Under the pieces are notes generated by a model, which saw nothing but the letters and a program-made list of their open reading frames with translations, ran no database searches and was not told where the DNA came from. From Hymenobacter nivis (GTDB taxonomy: Bacteria > Bacteroidota > Bacteroidia > Cytophagales > Hymenobacteraceae): a stretch of DNA of 64,000 nt. The stretch covers positions 4,712,001 to 4,776,000 of the forward strand of contig NZ_CP029145.1 of assembly GCF_003149515.1 (NCBI RefSeq), written 5' to 3'. This document shows, one piece after another, positions 26,861 through 35,052 of this stretch (the first letter of the stretch is position 1; each line of letters starts with the position of its first letter). The position numbers and the translations under genes are program-made.

Positions 26861-28936
26861 ATGTTTTCAACCACTATTGTGCGCCGGTTGGGCCTGGCTG
26901 CGCTGGGCTTGAGCGGTGTAGCCGCGGCCGTGGCGGCCGGGCCGCCCGCCAAGCCCAAGCCCAAGCCCGTTCCGCCCCAGCAGGGCATCGGCATCAACCT
27001 GGCCAACATCGACAACTCGGTGCAGCCCTGTGAGGATTTCTTTCACTACGCCAATGGCAACTGGCTGAAAAACAACCCGGTGCCCGCTGCGGAATCGCGC
27101 TGGGGCTCGTTCAACGAGCTGGGCGACCGCAACCAGGCCATTGAGAAGCGCATTCTGATGAAGGCCGCCGCCGGGGCCCGCGCCGCCAAGCCGGGTTCGA
27201 ACGAGCAGAAAGTGGGCGACTTCTATGCGGCCGCCATGGACTCGATGGCCATCGAGCGCGCCGGCCTGAAGTATCTGCAGCCGCGCCTGACGCAGATTGC
27301 CGGCCTGAAAAGCCTGGCCGCCATTCAGCAGTACATGGCCAGCCCGAAGTCAATGTCGACCGGCTGGTACGGCATGGGCGTGGGGCAAGACAGCAAAAAC
27401 AGCACGGTGTACGCAGTGCAGCTGCGCCAGGGCGGCTTGGGCCTCGGCGACCGCGACTACTACCTGAAGGACGACGCGCGCTCGAAAGCCGTGCGCGCGG
27501 GTTATAAAATCTACATGACCAGCATTTTCCAGCTGCTGGGCGATGCGCCGGCGCTGGCCGCCACCAACGCCGAGGCCGTCATCGGGCTCGAAACCAAGCT
27601 GGCCCAGGTCAGCCGGAGCCGCGTGGACCTGCGCGACCGCCTCAAGAACTACAACAAGGTGCCCGTGGCCCAGGCTGTGAAGGACTACCCGAATCTGAAC
27701 CTGCCGCTGCGCCTCAAGGACGCGGGCCTCGCCGGGGCCCAGGACGTCATCATCGGCCAGCCCGAGTTTCTGGCGGCTGTGAACACGCTGCTGGCCAGCA
27801 CGCCCATTGCCGACCAGCAGCAGTACCTGCGCTGGAACCTGGCGTCGGACGTGACGTCGGCCCTGCCCAAGGTTTACGGCGACGCCGCCTTCCGCTTCCA
27901 GCAAGTGCTGACGGGCGCCAAGCAGCAGCAGCCCCGCTGGAAACGCTCGTTGCGCGCCACCGATGGGGCCCTGGGCGAAGCCTTCGGCCAGCTCTACGTA
28001 GATGAAGCTTTCTCGCCCGCCGCCAAGGCCCGCGCCAAGCAGATGGTAGAAAACCTGCGCGCCGCCTACGCCGAGCGCATCATGGCCACCGATTGGATGA
28101 GCGCCGACACTAAGAAGGAGGCCATCCAGAAGCTGAATGGCTTTGCCGTGAAAATTGGCTACCCTGATAAGTGGAAGGACTACTCGAAGCTGAAAATCGT
28201 CCGCGAGAGCGCGCTGCAAAACCTGTTTGCCACCTCCGAGTGGCGCCGCCAGGATAACCTGGGCAAATTTGGCAAGCCAATTGACCGCATGGAATGGGGC
28301 ATGACGCCGCCCACTGTGAACGCCTACTACAACTCGAGCCTGAATGAAATTGTGTTCCCGGCCGGCATTTTGCAGCCGCCGTTCTACGACCCCAAGGCCG
28401 ACGACGCGGTGAACTACGGCGGCGTGGGCGCGGTGATTGGCCACGAAATGACCCACGGCTTCGACGACCAGGGCCGCCGCTCGGACGCCAAGGGCAACTT
28501 GCGCGACTGGTGGACCAAGGAAGACAACGAGAAGTTCACGGCCAAGGCCGACATGGTGGGCAAGCAGTACGACGCCTTCATGCCGCTGGACTCGGTGCAC
28601 GTGAACGGCAAGCTGACGATGGGCGAGAACCTGGCCGACATTGGGGGCCTCACCATCGCCCACCAAGCGTTCCAGAAGACGCAGCAGGCTAAGGGCGGCC
28701 AGAAAATCGACGGCTTCACGCCCGAGCAGCGTTTCTTCCTGGGCTGGGCCCAGATCTGGCGCGCCAACTCGCGTCCCGAGTACGTGCGCCAGCAAGTGCA
28801 AACCGACCCGCACTCGCCCGAGCAGTTCCGCACCAACGGCCCGCTCATGAACATGCCCGAGTTCTACGAAGCCTTCGGCTGCAAGGACGGCAGCAAAATG
28901 GTGCGCGCCACCGCCGACCGCTCGCGCATCTGGTAA
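26861..28936 (+). CDS. M13-family metallopeptidase, secreted form
   Basis: A 691-residue zinc peptidase, paralogous to the gene at 23339-25450 and nearly co-linear with it. The signal peptide (ending near AAAVAAGPP) has no lipobox, so this form is probably soluble in the periplasm or outside. A short KPKPKPVPP spacer precedes the peptidase domain. Zinc ligands: H528-E-M-T-H532 and Glu in ENLADIGG. Loss or gain of the lipid anchor is the main difference between the pair. Confidence 0.94.
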   Translation: MFSTTIVRRLGLAALGLSGVAAAVAAGPPAKPKPKPVPPQQGIGINLANIDNSVQPCEDFFHYANGNWLKNNPVPAAESRWGSFNELGDRNQAIEKRILMKAAAGARAAKPGSNEQKVGDFYAAAMDSMAIERAGLKYLQPRLTQIAGLKSLAAIQQYMASPKSMSTGWYGMGVGQDSKNSTVYAVQLRQGGLGLGDRDYYLKDDARSKAVRAGYKIYMTSIFQLLGDAPALAATNAEAVIGLETKLAQVSRSRVDLRDRLKNYNKVPVAQAVKDYPNLNLPLRLKDAGLAGAQDVIIGQPEFLAAVNTLLASTPIADQQQYLRWNLASDVTSALPKVYGDAAFRFQQVLTGAKQQQPRWKRSLRATDGALGEAFGQLYVDEAFSPAAKARAKQMVENLRAAYAERIMATDWMSADTKKEAIQKLNGFAVKIGYPDKWKDYSKLKIVRESALQNLFATSEWRRQDNLGKFGKPIDRMEWGMTPPTVNAYYNSSLNEIVFPAGILQPPFYDPKADDAVNYGGVGAVIGHEMTHGFDDQGRRSDAKGNLRDWWTKEDNEKFTAKADMVGKQYDAFMPLDSVHVNGKLTMGENLADIGGLTIAHQAFQKTQQAKGGQKIDGFTPEQRFFLGWAQIWRANSRPEYVRQQVQTDPHSPEQFRTNGPLMNMPEFYEAFGCKDGSKMVRATADRSRIW

Positions 28937-28958
28937 GCTCTTAACAGCAAGGATTTAC

Positions 28959-28991
28959 AAAAAAACCCAGCCAAACAGGCTGGGTTTTTTT
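28959..28991. terminator. Bidirectional terminator between M13 gene and cyclophilin
   Basis: The stem CCCAGCC (28966-28972) / GGCTGGG (28978-28984) is flanked by A- and T-runs. The genes on both sides converge here. Confidence 0.9.
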
Positions 28992-29007
28992 GTGGCCGCT
29001 GGGGGCC

Positions 29008-29751
29008 CTATTTCACCACTTCCACTTTCATCGTGATGTCCTGCACGGGCCATTTGTCGGGCTCCACGGGTACTTGCGAAATCTTGTTCACCACGTCCTG
29101 GCCCTCGGTTACCTCGCCAAACACCGTGTACTGGCCGTCGAGCGAGGGCGTGCCGCCCACTGTAGCGTAGGCGCGCAGCTGCGCAGGCGTCAGGCGGCGG
29201 GGCGTCATGGCCTGGGCCTGGCGGGCGTCGAGCTTTTCGCCCATCACGAAGAAAAAATCGGTGTTCGATGAGAGCCGGCCGGGGTTTTCGTCATCGTCGT
29301 AGCGGGCCATGCCCAAGGCCCCCTGGTGGTGGAAGTGGCCGGGCCGGAACTCGGGCGGCAGGCGGTAGCGGTGCAGCCGGATGGTGCGGGGCCCCGCCGT
29401 TTGGCCGCCCTGCACGGCAAAGCCCCGCACCACGCGGTTGAACATGGTTTCGCTGAACACGCCCTTGCGGGTGAGCAGCAGGAAGTTGGCCTTGTGGATG
29501 GGCGTATCGTCGTACAAGTGTACCCGGATTTTGCCGAAGCGCGTGGTGAACAGCACTTCCGAGCCGGGGTACTGCTTCCCGTAGGCGAGCAGCGCGGCCG
29601 GCGCCGTTTCATCGGTAAGGGCGGCGATGTCGGGGCCCGGTACCACGGGCCGGGCGGCGGGCGCGGCGGCGGGCGGCGGGGCCTGGTGGCAGGCGGCGGC
29701 CAGCAGCGCCACGGCCAGCGCCGCGGGCGCCAAACGGAGGGAAGGAAACAT
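29008..29751 (-). CDS. Cyclophilin-type peptidyl-prolyl isomerase lipoprotein
   Basis: A 247-residue exported protein. The lipobox LLAAACHQ near residue 20 predicts a lipoprotein. The cyclophilin domain spans about residues 60-245, with conserved segments RVVRGFAVQGG, DFFFVMG and YTVFGEVTEGQDVVNKI. It would help proteins fold in the periplasm. A roughly 35-residue insertion (REGHFHHQGALGMARYDDDENPGR region) is common in Bacteroidota members. ATG 29751 chosen. Confidence 0.9.
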   Translation of the reverse strand: MFPSLRLAPAALAVALLAAACHQAPPPAAAPAARPVVPGPDIAALTDETAPAALLAYGKQYPGSEVLFTTRFGKIRVHLYDDTPIHKANFLLLTRKGVFSETMFNRVVRGFAVQGGQTAGPRTIRLHRYRLPPEFRPGHFHHQGALGMARYDDDENPGRLSSNTDFFFVMGEKLDARQAQAMTPRRLTPAQLRAYATVGGTPSLDGQYTVFGEVTEGQDVVNKISQVPVEPDKWPVQDITMKVEVVK

Positions 29752-29826
29752 ACGGGAGAGGGAACGGGACGGCAACGGCGGGCAAGATACTACGGCCGCC
29801 AGGGCCCCGGGGCCCCCGCCCGGCCG

Positions 29827-29858
29827 TAAAAAAGCCCGTGCCGGGCGGCACGGGCTCT
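29827..29858 (-). terminator. Intrinsic terminator of the S1/P1-like gene
   Basis: AGCCCGTGCC (29833-29842) pairs with GGCACGGGCT (29847-29856). On the minus strand it is followed by TTTTTT, so it ends the gene at 29917-31143. Confidence 0.85.
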
Positions 29859-29916
29859 TCGGTTAGGCAAAGCGCCTGGTTGCGCAGCGGCCGGCCCGCC
29901 GGGGCCCCAGCCCGCG

Positions 29917-31143
29917 CTACCAGGGAATGGCGGTGCTGGTGGTTTTGGTCTTGGTGGTGCCGCCGGGGCCCTTGCTCTTGGTTTTGACCTTGACTGGGGC
30001 GGTGGCTTTGGCCGTGGCTTTGGCCGTGGCTTTGGCGGGGGCCCCGGCCGGGGCGGCGCCGGGGTCGGGCGTGGCTGGGGTTTCGGGCACGTCCTCGGCC
30101 TGCACGGCGGGGGCCTCTTGGGCGGCCTTTATTTCGTCGGGGTTTTCTACGCGTTTTTCGGTGCGCTGGGCAAGCAATAGGTGGTCTTGCGCGAGGGTGT
30201 TTTTCTTAGCAGCGGCCAGCTCGGTTTCCAGGCGCACTTTCTCGTCTTTGCTGAGGCGGTTGGGTGTCATGAGCTGGTTGAGGTCGGGCTTGCCACCGTT
30301 TTGCCAGGCCGTGAGCCAGAGCGAGGCCACCGCCGTGGGGGCCAGCTTGAGGCGGTTGGCCACCATGCCGCCCACCAGCTTCTCGTACTCGGCCGCGAAG
30401 GCGTCGGAGTAGCGGCGCTGGGTTTTGCCGTAGCGGTGCGAAAACGTGTAGCGCTCGGGCCCCGGCATCATTTTTTCCACCTTGCTAACCCGGTCAAACG
30501 TCTCGGTCAGGAAGCCGTAGCTGCGCTGCACCGTGCCCCAGGCCTCGGCCAGCGGGTCTTTTACGTAGGAAGCCGGCTCGTAGGTGATATTGTACTCGGT
30601 GATGTACTTCTCGGGCAGGGCGCTTTCCCAGAGGCTGTGCAGGCCGGCCTGGTTCGTCAGCTGCCCGTCGTAGTTGATGGTGGTGTGCAGCGGCACGAAG
30701 GCGTCGCTCACGTAGTGCCCCAGCTCGGCCGAATACTTGATGATGGCCACCGTGTCGTGCTCCCGGAAGGCGTTGGTGAGCTTTTCGGTGTTTTCGGCGA
30801 TGGCCCACGGCACGGTGCCGTACTTTTTCAGCGTGTCAGCCGAGAATTTTTCCACCGCCGCCGCATAGTCCTGCGGCACCTTGCCGAAGGGGTTGTCCTC
30901 CGAGTAGTGGTCCATGTCGATGAAGTGGCGGCTGGCCTCGTCGGGGTCGGTGTTGCGGCGCTCGTCGGGGGCCGTGCTTTGGCGCACCAGCTCGGGCAGG
31001 TGGCGGAAATAAAATGCCTGCATGCTGCCGGGCAGCCGGTACACGGCCACCTGCGTGATGAGGCGGTGGCCAAAAAAGCCCCAGGCCCCGGCCGAGCCCA
31101 CCGCCAGCAGCGCCAGCACGACCGGTAAGAATAATTTTTTCAT
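29917..31143 (-). CDS. Secreted S1/P1 nuclease / zinc phospholipase C-like protein
   Basis: A 408-residue exported protein. After the signal peptide (MKKLFLPVVLALLAVGSAGA) the mature chain starts WGFFGHRLI; a leading Trp and early His are zinc ligands in S1/P1 nucleases and phospholipase C. Further candidate ligands are in HFIDMDHY and LGHYVSDAFVPLHTT. The last 60 residues are a low-complexity Ala/Lys/Thr/Pro tail (repeats of KATA and KTK), not part of the enzyme fold. Activity on nucleic acid or phospholipid cannot be decided from sequence. Confidence 0.78.
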   Translation of the reverse strand: MKKLFLPVVLALLAVGSAGAWGFFGHRLITQVAVYRLPGSMQAFYFRHLPELVRQSTAPDERRNTDPDEASRHFIDMDHYSEDNPFGKVPQDYAAAVEKFSADTLKKYGTVPWAIAENTEKLTNAFREHDTVAIIKYSAELGHYVSDAFVPLHTTINYDGQLTNQAGLHSLWESALPEKYITEYNITYEPASYVKDPLAEAWGTVQRSYGFLTETFDRVSKVEKMMPGPERYTFSHRYGKTQRRYSDAFAAEYEKLVGGMVANRLKLAPTAVASLWLTAWQNGGKPDLNQLMTPNRLSKDEKVRLETELAAAKKNTLAQDHLLLAQRTEKRVENPDEIKAAQEAPAVQAEDVPETPATPDPGAAPAGAPAKATAKATAKATAPVKVKTKSKGPGGTTKTKTTSTAIPW

Positions 31144-31383
31144 AAGGAAGTAAAATAGGATAAATGCCGCTAAGAGCGGTTTGCCAGCGAAGGTCGGCAG
31201 AAGCAGGCATTTGTTGGGTGCCGGGCCCCAAAAAGTAGTAACCGGTGGCTGGGCCACGCGAAATAACCACCAACCTACAAGGGCACAGCCCCGTTGTAGA
31301 CCTGGGCCGGCCCGGTAATATTCCGCGATTACGCGCCCACATAATTAGAGAATCGCATCAATCGATTGAAAATATTTATACTA

Positions 31384-31418
31384 TTTGCGCAATGGATTGC
31401 GTAGTTCTAGTACATTTG
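31384..31418 (+). promoter_or_regulatory. Orphan promoter-like site on the plus strand
   Basis: TTTG (31384-31387) and TACATTTG (31411-31418) are 23 nt apart, matching the Bacteroidota consensus at the long end of its spacing range. No gene follows on this strand before the terminator about 50 nt downstream. Confidence 0.35.
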
Positions 31419-31466
31419 TTCATCTAGTTCTCTTTCCCACCCAGCCTTGCTGCTTAAGCGGCCAAC

Positions 31467-31504
31467 AAAATACCCGGTTTCCTGCGAAGGGAACCGGGTA
31501 TTTT
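31467..31504. terminator. Intrinsic terminator downstream of amidohydrolase
   Basis: AAAATACCCGGTT (31467-31479) pairs with AACCGGGTATTTT (31492-31504). A/T runs on both sides make it usable from either direction. Confidence 0.88.
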
Positions 31505-31550
31505 ATTTTTCAGCCCAGAAATTATTTGCCAATAAGCAATTTATTTTCAA

Positions 31551-32849
31551 TTACTTATTGACGTACACCTCACCGGCTTTCATCACGAAGCTGGGGTGCA
31601 TGAGGGTCGTAATGTCTTGGAGCGGATTGCCATCCAGGGCCACTACGTCGGCGAGCTTGCCGGCTTCCAGGGTCCCCAGGTTGGCTGTTTCGTTGAGCAG
31701 CGCGGCGGCGTTGAGCGTGGCGCTACGAATGGCTTCGATGGGGGGCATGCCGGCCTCGGTCATGTAGCCAAATTCCAGCGCGTTCTGGCCGTGGCGGTAC
31801 ACACCCGCGTCGGTGCCGAAGGCTACCCGCACCCCTTCCTTAATGGCCCGGCCGAAGGTGGCCTGAAGCTGCGAGCCAATGCTGAGGGCCTTGGCCGCGA
31901 TTACGGGCGGGAAATAGCCGGGATGCTGCCGCGTGGTATCGGCCACCGACTTGCCGGCAATGATGGTGGGCACGTACCAGGTACGGCTTTTGGCCATCAG
32001 CTGAATGGCCTCGGCGTCGAGGAGTGAGCCGTGCTCGATGCTCGTAACGCCGGCCCGCACGGCCCGCTTGATGCCCTCGGCACCGTGGGCGTGGCAGGCC
32101 ACGGGCATACCTAAGTCGCGGGCAGTCTGCACAATGGCCCGAATTTCCTCCTCCGTATACTGCGCGCCGCTACCATCCTTGCTCAGGTCGAGCACGCCAC
32201 CGGTGCTGGCAATTTTGATGAGGTCGGCCCCGCGCCGAAACTGCTCGCGCACGGCCTGCCGGCACTGGTCGGGGCCGTTGGCTACGCCCTCGGCCGGGCC
32301 GGGGTTGAGCTTATCCATCATAAAGTCGCTGAGGCCATCGGTGGGGTCCATGTGCCCGCCGGTGGCCGAAATGGCCACGCCTGCCGAGTAGATGCGGGGC
32401 CCCGGCACCAGCCCCTGGGCCACGGCGTTGCGCAGGCTAGTGTTCACGCCTGAGCCGCCGCAGTCGCGCACCGTCGTGAAGCCCGCCCGCAGTGTGGTCA
32501 GGGCGTTGCCCTGGGCCCGGTAGGCCACGTCGGCCGGGTTCAGGGTAAACTGCTCGCGGAAGCTGTTGCGGCTGGGGCTCGACTCCAGGTGCACGTGGCA
32601 GTCGATGAGGCCAGGCAGCACGGTGCGGTTTTCGAGGTCGATAACCTTGTCCTGGGGGCCCCCGGCGGCGTAGCCGGCCTGCACGGCCACGATGCGGTCT
32701 TTCTCGACCACCACCGTTTGCTGGGCCAGTAGCCGGCCGCTGCGCACGTCGAGCAGGTGGCCGCAGTGCAGGTAGGTTTTTTGGGCGAACGCCGCGGGGC
32801 CCCCCAGCAGGAGGGCAGCGGCCAAACAGGGAATAAAGTTGTGCGTCAT
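31551..32849 (-). CDS. Secreted amidohydrolase (imidazolonepropionase/prolidase-like)
   Basis: A 432-residue metal-dependent hydrolase. A signal peptide (MTHNFIPCLAAALLLGGPAAFAQ) is followed by a small beta domain and the TIM-barrel. Metal-binding residues are seen in LPGLIDCHVHLESS (HxH), in the later CHAHGAEGIKRA and SIEHGSLLD segments, and AFGTDAGVYRHG near the end. Close relatives include Xaa-Pro dipeptidases and other C-N hydrolases, so the substrate is open. Confidence 0.88.
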   Translation of the reverse strand: MTHNFIPCLAAALLLGGPAAFAQKTYLHCGHLLDVRSGRLLAQQTVVVEKDRIVAVQAGYAAGGPQDKVIDLENRTVLPGLIDCHVHLESSPSRNSFREQFTLNPADVAYRAQGNALTTLRAGFTTVRDCGGSGVNTSLRNAVAQGLVPGPRIYSAGVAISATGGHMDPTDGLSDFMMDKLNPGPAEGVANGPDQCRQAVREQFRRGADLIKIASTGGVLDLSKDGSGAQYTEEEIRAIVQTARDLGMPVACHAHGAEGIKRAVRAGVTSIEHGSLLDAEAIQLMAKSRTWYVPTIIAGKSVADTTRQHPGYFPPVIAAKALSIGSQLQATFGRAIKEGVRVAFGTDAGVYRHGQNALEFGYMTEAGMPPIEAIRSATLNAAALLNETANLGTLEAGKLADVVALDGNPLQDITTLMHPSFVMKAGEVYVNK

Positions 32850-32955
32850 AGGTTTGCCGAAAGTGGGGCCGGAAGGTACAAGAATTGCCGGGTTGCGGCC
32901 CGGGTTTTTCCCGCCGCATTGCCACTTTTCCTCATTTTATTTTTATTCCCGTTCC

Positions 32956-33210
32956 ATGACGACCCAGGAAGAATTCGAAACCGCCGCCCAGCACGCCCAG
33001 CAGCTGCCCGGCAAGCCCGCCAATGCGGTGCTGCTCCAACTCTACGCCCTCTACAAGCAGGCCACCGACGGCGACGTAGCCGGCAACCGGCCCGGCGGCT
33101 TCGACTTCAAAGCCATTGCCAAGTACGACGCCTGGGCCGCCCAGCGCGGCCTCAGCAAAGACGCCGCCCGCCAGCAATACGTGGAGCTGGTGGGCGAGCT
33201 GGCGGGATAA
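32956..33210 (+). CDS. Acyl-CoA-binding protein
   Basis: An 84-residue ACBP, the full length of the family. The four-helix pattern is clear: FETAAQHAQQLPGKPANAVLLQLYALYKQATDGD, then the conserved FDFKAIAKYDAWAAQRGLSKDAARQQYV. It binds and buffers long-chain acyl-CoA esters in the cytoplasm. The gene is divergent from the amidohydrolase gene. Confidence 0.92.
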   Translation: MTTQEEFETAAQHAQQLPGKPANAVLLQLYALYKQATDGDVAGNRPGGFDFKAIAKYDAWAAQRGLSKDAARQQYVELVGELAG

Positions 33211-33214
33211 AACA

Positions 33215-33330
33215 GGGCAGGAGGGTATGGTGGTAGGAGGGTAAACGAAGCGGGAAAAAGCCGAATGTTTCTGGCTTAAGTCCTTCTACCTCCACACTTA
33301 CTGCCCTCAGACCTTCCTACCCTTATACCC
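33215..33330. repeat. Imperfect purine/pyrimidine inverted repeat
   Basis: The left side (AGGGCAGGAGGGTATGGTGG) and right side (CCTCCACACTTACTGCCCT) are imperfect reverse complements. The spacer separates the ACBP gene from the kinase-like gene and looks like the other word-built hairpins. Confidence 0.45.
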
Positions 33331-33337
33331 TATAAAA

Positions 33338-34375
33338 ATGCACATCTCCCGCAAAAAGCCTGCGTACCCCATCACGCCCGCGCTACGGCAGTACCTGCGC
33401 GACTACGACCGCGACGCCCCGCTGCCGGTGAGCTACGCCGATTTGCGGCGCTACAGCAACTCGTTTTCGCTGCGCGACCGCACCGGGCGCGATACGCTGT
33501 GGCAAACCGTGTACTACGAGCCGCAGGCCATGCACGAGCTCAGCGCGGGCCTGGCCGAGGTGTACGCGCTGCTGAAAATGGGCGGCGACTTGTCGTTCAT
33601 TGAGCACCTGGTGGCCGACCGTATCGACTTCTGCCACTTCGGCAACTCGCAGCCGTTCCGGGTGCGCATCCTCAACCAGCTCAACGACAACTACGATTTC
33701 TTTTACGTGAAGCAGGCCGACGCCTCGCGCCTCTACGGCCTGGAACTGGAGCACCTGCTCTCGCCCAACTCGATGAATTTCCTCACCAGCGGCGACACGC
33801 TGATTGAGGAGCATATTGCCGGCATTCCGGGCGACGATTTTATTCGCCTGCGTCTCAGCCAGCCGCACCTCAATCAGGTGCGCATCGCCAAGGAGTTTGT
33901 GAAGTTCAACGAGCGCTGCTTTGCCCGGCTGCTGGGCGACATGCGCGCCTACAACTACGTGATTGACGTGACGCCCGACTTTGAGGACGAGCAGTACCGG
34001 GTGCGGGCCATCGACTTTGACCAGCAGAGCTACGAGGGCAACCGGCATATGTACCAGCCCCGGTTTTTTGCCGACAACGCCGCCGTGGTGGACCTGTGCG
34101 CCCGCCTGCTGAAGCCTGAAAACGTGCGCCAGTACCAAACCGAGGAGCGCACCCTGATGGCCCGCCGCGCCCGCACCGAACGCCACCGCCTGCGCGCCCT
34201 GCTCGACGTGATGCGCCAGCACGCGCTGGCTCCCCTCGAAAAAGTGGCCCAACTGAAGGAAACCCTCGCCCGCTACCACCAAAGCTCCGCCTTCGCTGCC
34301 TGCGACTCGATGGGCGACGTGGTGCGCCTGCACCTGTGGCTGATGCTGGGCCCCGGGACCCGCCCGCGGGGCTAA
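33338..34375 (+). CDS. Conserved hypothetical protein, possibly kinase-like fold
   Basis: A 345-residue soluble protein that I do not recognise as a named family. It has no signal peptide or membrane segment. Several features hint at a protein-kinase-like or phosphotransferase fold: YVKQADASR (about residues 123-131), LIEEHIAGIPGDDF (about residues 155-168), an MRAYNYVIDVTPDFED stretch, and RAIDFDQ near residues 223-229, which could serve as a DFG-like metal site. The C-terminal 100 residues are helical and Arg-rich. The kinase idea is an inference from motif layout only. Confidence 0.55.
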   Translation: MHISRKKPAYPITPALRQYLRDYDRDAPLPVSYADLRRYSNSFSLRDRTGRDTLWQTVYYEPQAMHELSAGLAEVYALLKMGGDLSFIEHLVADRIDFCHFGNSQPFRVRILNQLNDNYDFFYVKQADASRLYGLELEHLLSPNSMNFLTSGDTLIEEHIAGIPGDDFIRLRLSQPHLNQVRIAKEFVKFNERCFARLLGDMRAYNYVIDVTPDFEDEQYRVRAIDFDQQSYEGNRHMYQPRFFADNAAVVDLCARLLKPENVRQYQTEERTLMARRARTERHRLRALLDVMRQHALAPLEKVAQLKETLARYHQSSAFAACDSMGDVVRLHLWLMLGPGTRPRG

Positions 34376-34380
34376 AATAC

Positions 34381-34428
34381 GGGGCCCCGGGCAGCGGCGA
34401 AACACGTTCCGCCGTTGCCCGGGGCCCC
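34381..34428. terminator. GC-rich hairpin after the kinase-like gene
   Basis: GGGGCCCCGGGCAGCGGCG pairs with CGCCGTTGCCCGGGGCCCC with one mismatch and a 10-nt loop. There is no T-run, so termination is uncertain. It contains the GGGGCCCC palindrome that is over-used throughout the window. Confidence 0.55.
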
Positions 34429-34440
34429 AAACGCGCCGGT

Positions 34441-34477
34441 AATAAGTAAATGGGTTGCCTTTTTTTAGTTACTTATT
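34441..34477. terminator. AT-rich hairpin with T-tract
   Basis: AATAAGTAA (34441-34449) pairs with TTACTTATT (34469-34477). The loop contains TTTTTTT. Confidence 0.45.
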
Positions 34478-34508
34478 GTTGGTCAGGGAGCTATAAGCTT
34501 ATTGACTA

Positions 34509-34670
34509 GAGCGGTTTTAAGGTCCGTGTATAGTTTTGTTGCTGTCGGTCCGCCGGCTTTTTCAGCCGGCCGACCGATTATCGCCAGGGAAAACAAACGG
34601 CGGCGGAGCAATCGGTCGGCCGGCTGAAAAAGCCAGCGGACCGGATTGTACACGGACTTGAAAACTGCGC
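34509..34670. mobile_element. Candidate 162-bp MITE with IS630-like ends
   Basis: The element is flanked by TA dinucleotides at 34507-34508 and 34671-34672, as expected for a TA target duplication. The terminal repeats GAGCGGTTTTAAGGTCCGTG (left) and GCGCAGTTTTCAAGTCCGTG (right, other strand) match at 18 of the first 22 positions. The first bases (GAGCGGTTT) are the same as those of the IS630-family copy at 58797. An inner palindrome based on CCGGCTTTTTCAGCCGG fills the centre. There is no coding frame, so it would need a transposase in trans. Confidence 0.65.
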
Positions 34671-34702
34671 TAACAACTAACAGCTAACAACAAGTAACCA
34701 AG

Positions 34703-34927
34703 CTACGCCTTAGGTGCGGGCAAATCGAAGGCCACGGCGGCGTGCTCGAAGTGGCCCTTGTGCGAACCGTCGCAGAACGGCTTTTGGTTGGAAAGGCCGC
34801 AGCGGCAGATGCTGATGCGCTGGCGGCCGCCGAGGCCGTAGGGCTGGCCCTGGGCGTCAACGAGTTCGAAATCTTCGCCTTCTACGCGCAGCGAGCCGTT
34901 GGAAAGTACCGTGAGTTTGGTGGCCAT
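34703..34927 (-). CDS. CDGSH iron-sulfur domain protein
   Basis: A 74-residue protein carrying one CDGSH [2Fe-2S] site: CRCGLSNQKPFCDGSH, about residues 42-57, which supplies the three Cys and one His ligands. The protein is about the size of the bare domain and is cytoplasmic. Such proteins are linked to redox and iron-sulfur handling; the bacterial role is not well defined. Confidence 0.92.
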   Translation of the reverse strand: MATKLTVLSNGSLRVEGEDFELVDAQGQPYGLGGRQRISICRCGLSNQKPFCDGSHKGHFEHAAVAFDLPAPKA

Positions 34928-34929
34928 GG

Positions 34930-35050
34930 GAGTTGTGGATTATGAATTGTGGATTGTGAGTTACGGATTATGATTTATAGGTTGTGAATTATGAATTAAT
35001 CTTTTTAAGAGCTTGTCAGTCAACAACTCATAATTTATAATTCCTAATTA
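34930..35050. repeat. Spacer of iterated AT-rich words
   Basis: The spacer repeats GGATTATGAATTGTGGATTG-like words on one side and TCATAATTTATAATTCCTAA on the other, giving several alternative inverted pairings. It separates the CDGSH and GNAT genes. Confidence 0.5.
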
Positions 35051-35052
35051 GC

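Larger units (their letters stand above)
31144..31550. other. Gene-free 0.4 kb between two minus-strand genes
   Basis: The stretch is clearly more AT-rich than its surroundings between about 31320 and 31440. It contains a promoter-like site on the plus strand and a terminator at 31467-31504. No protein-coding frame is convincing. Confidence 0.6.
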
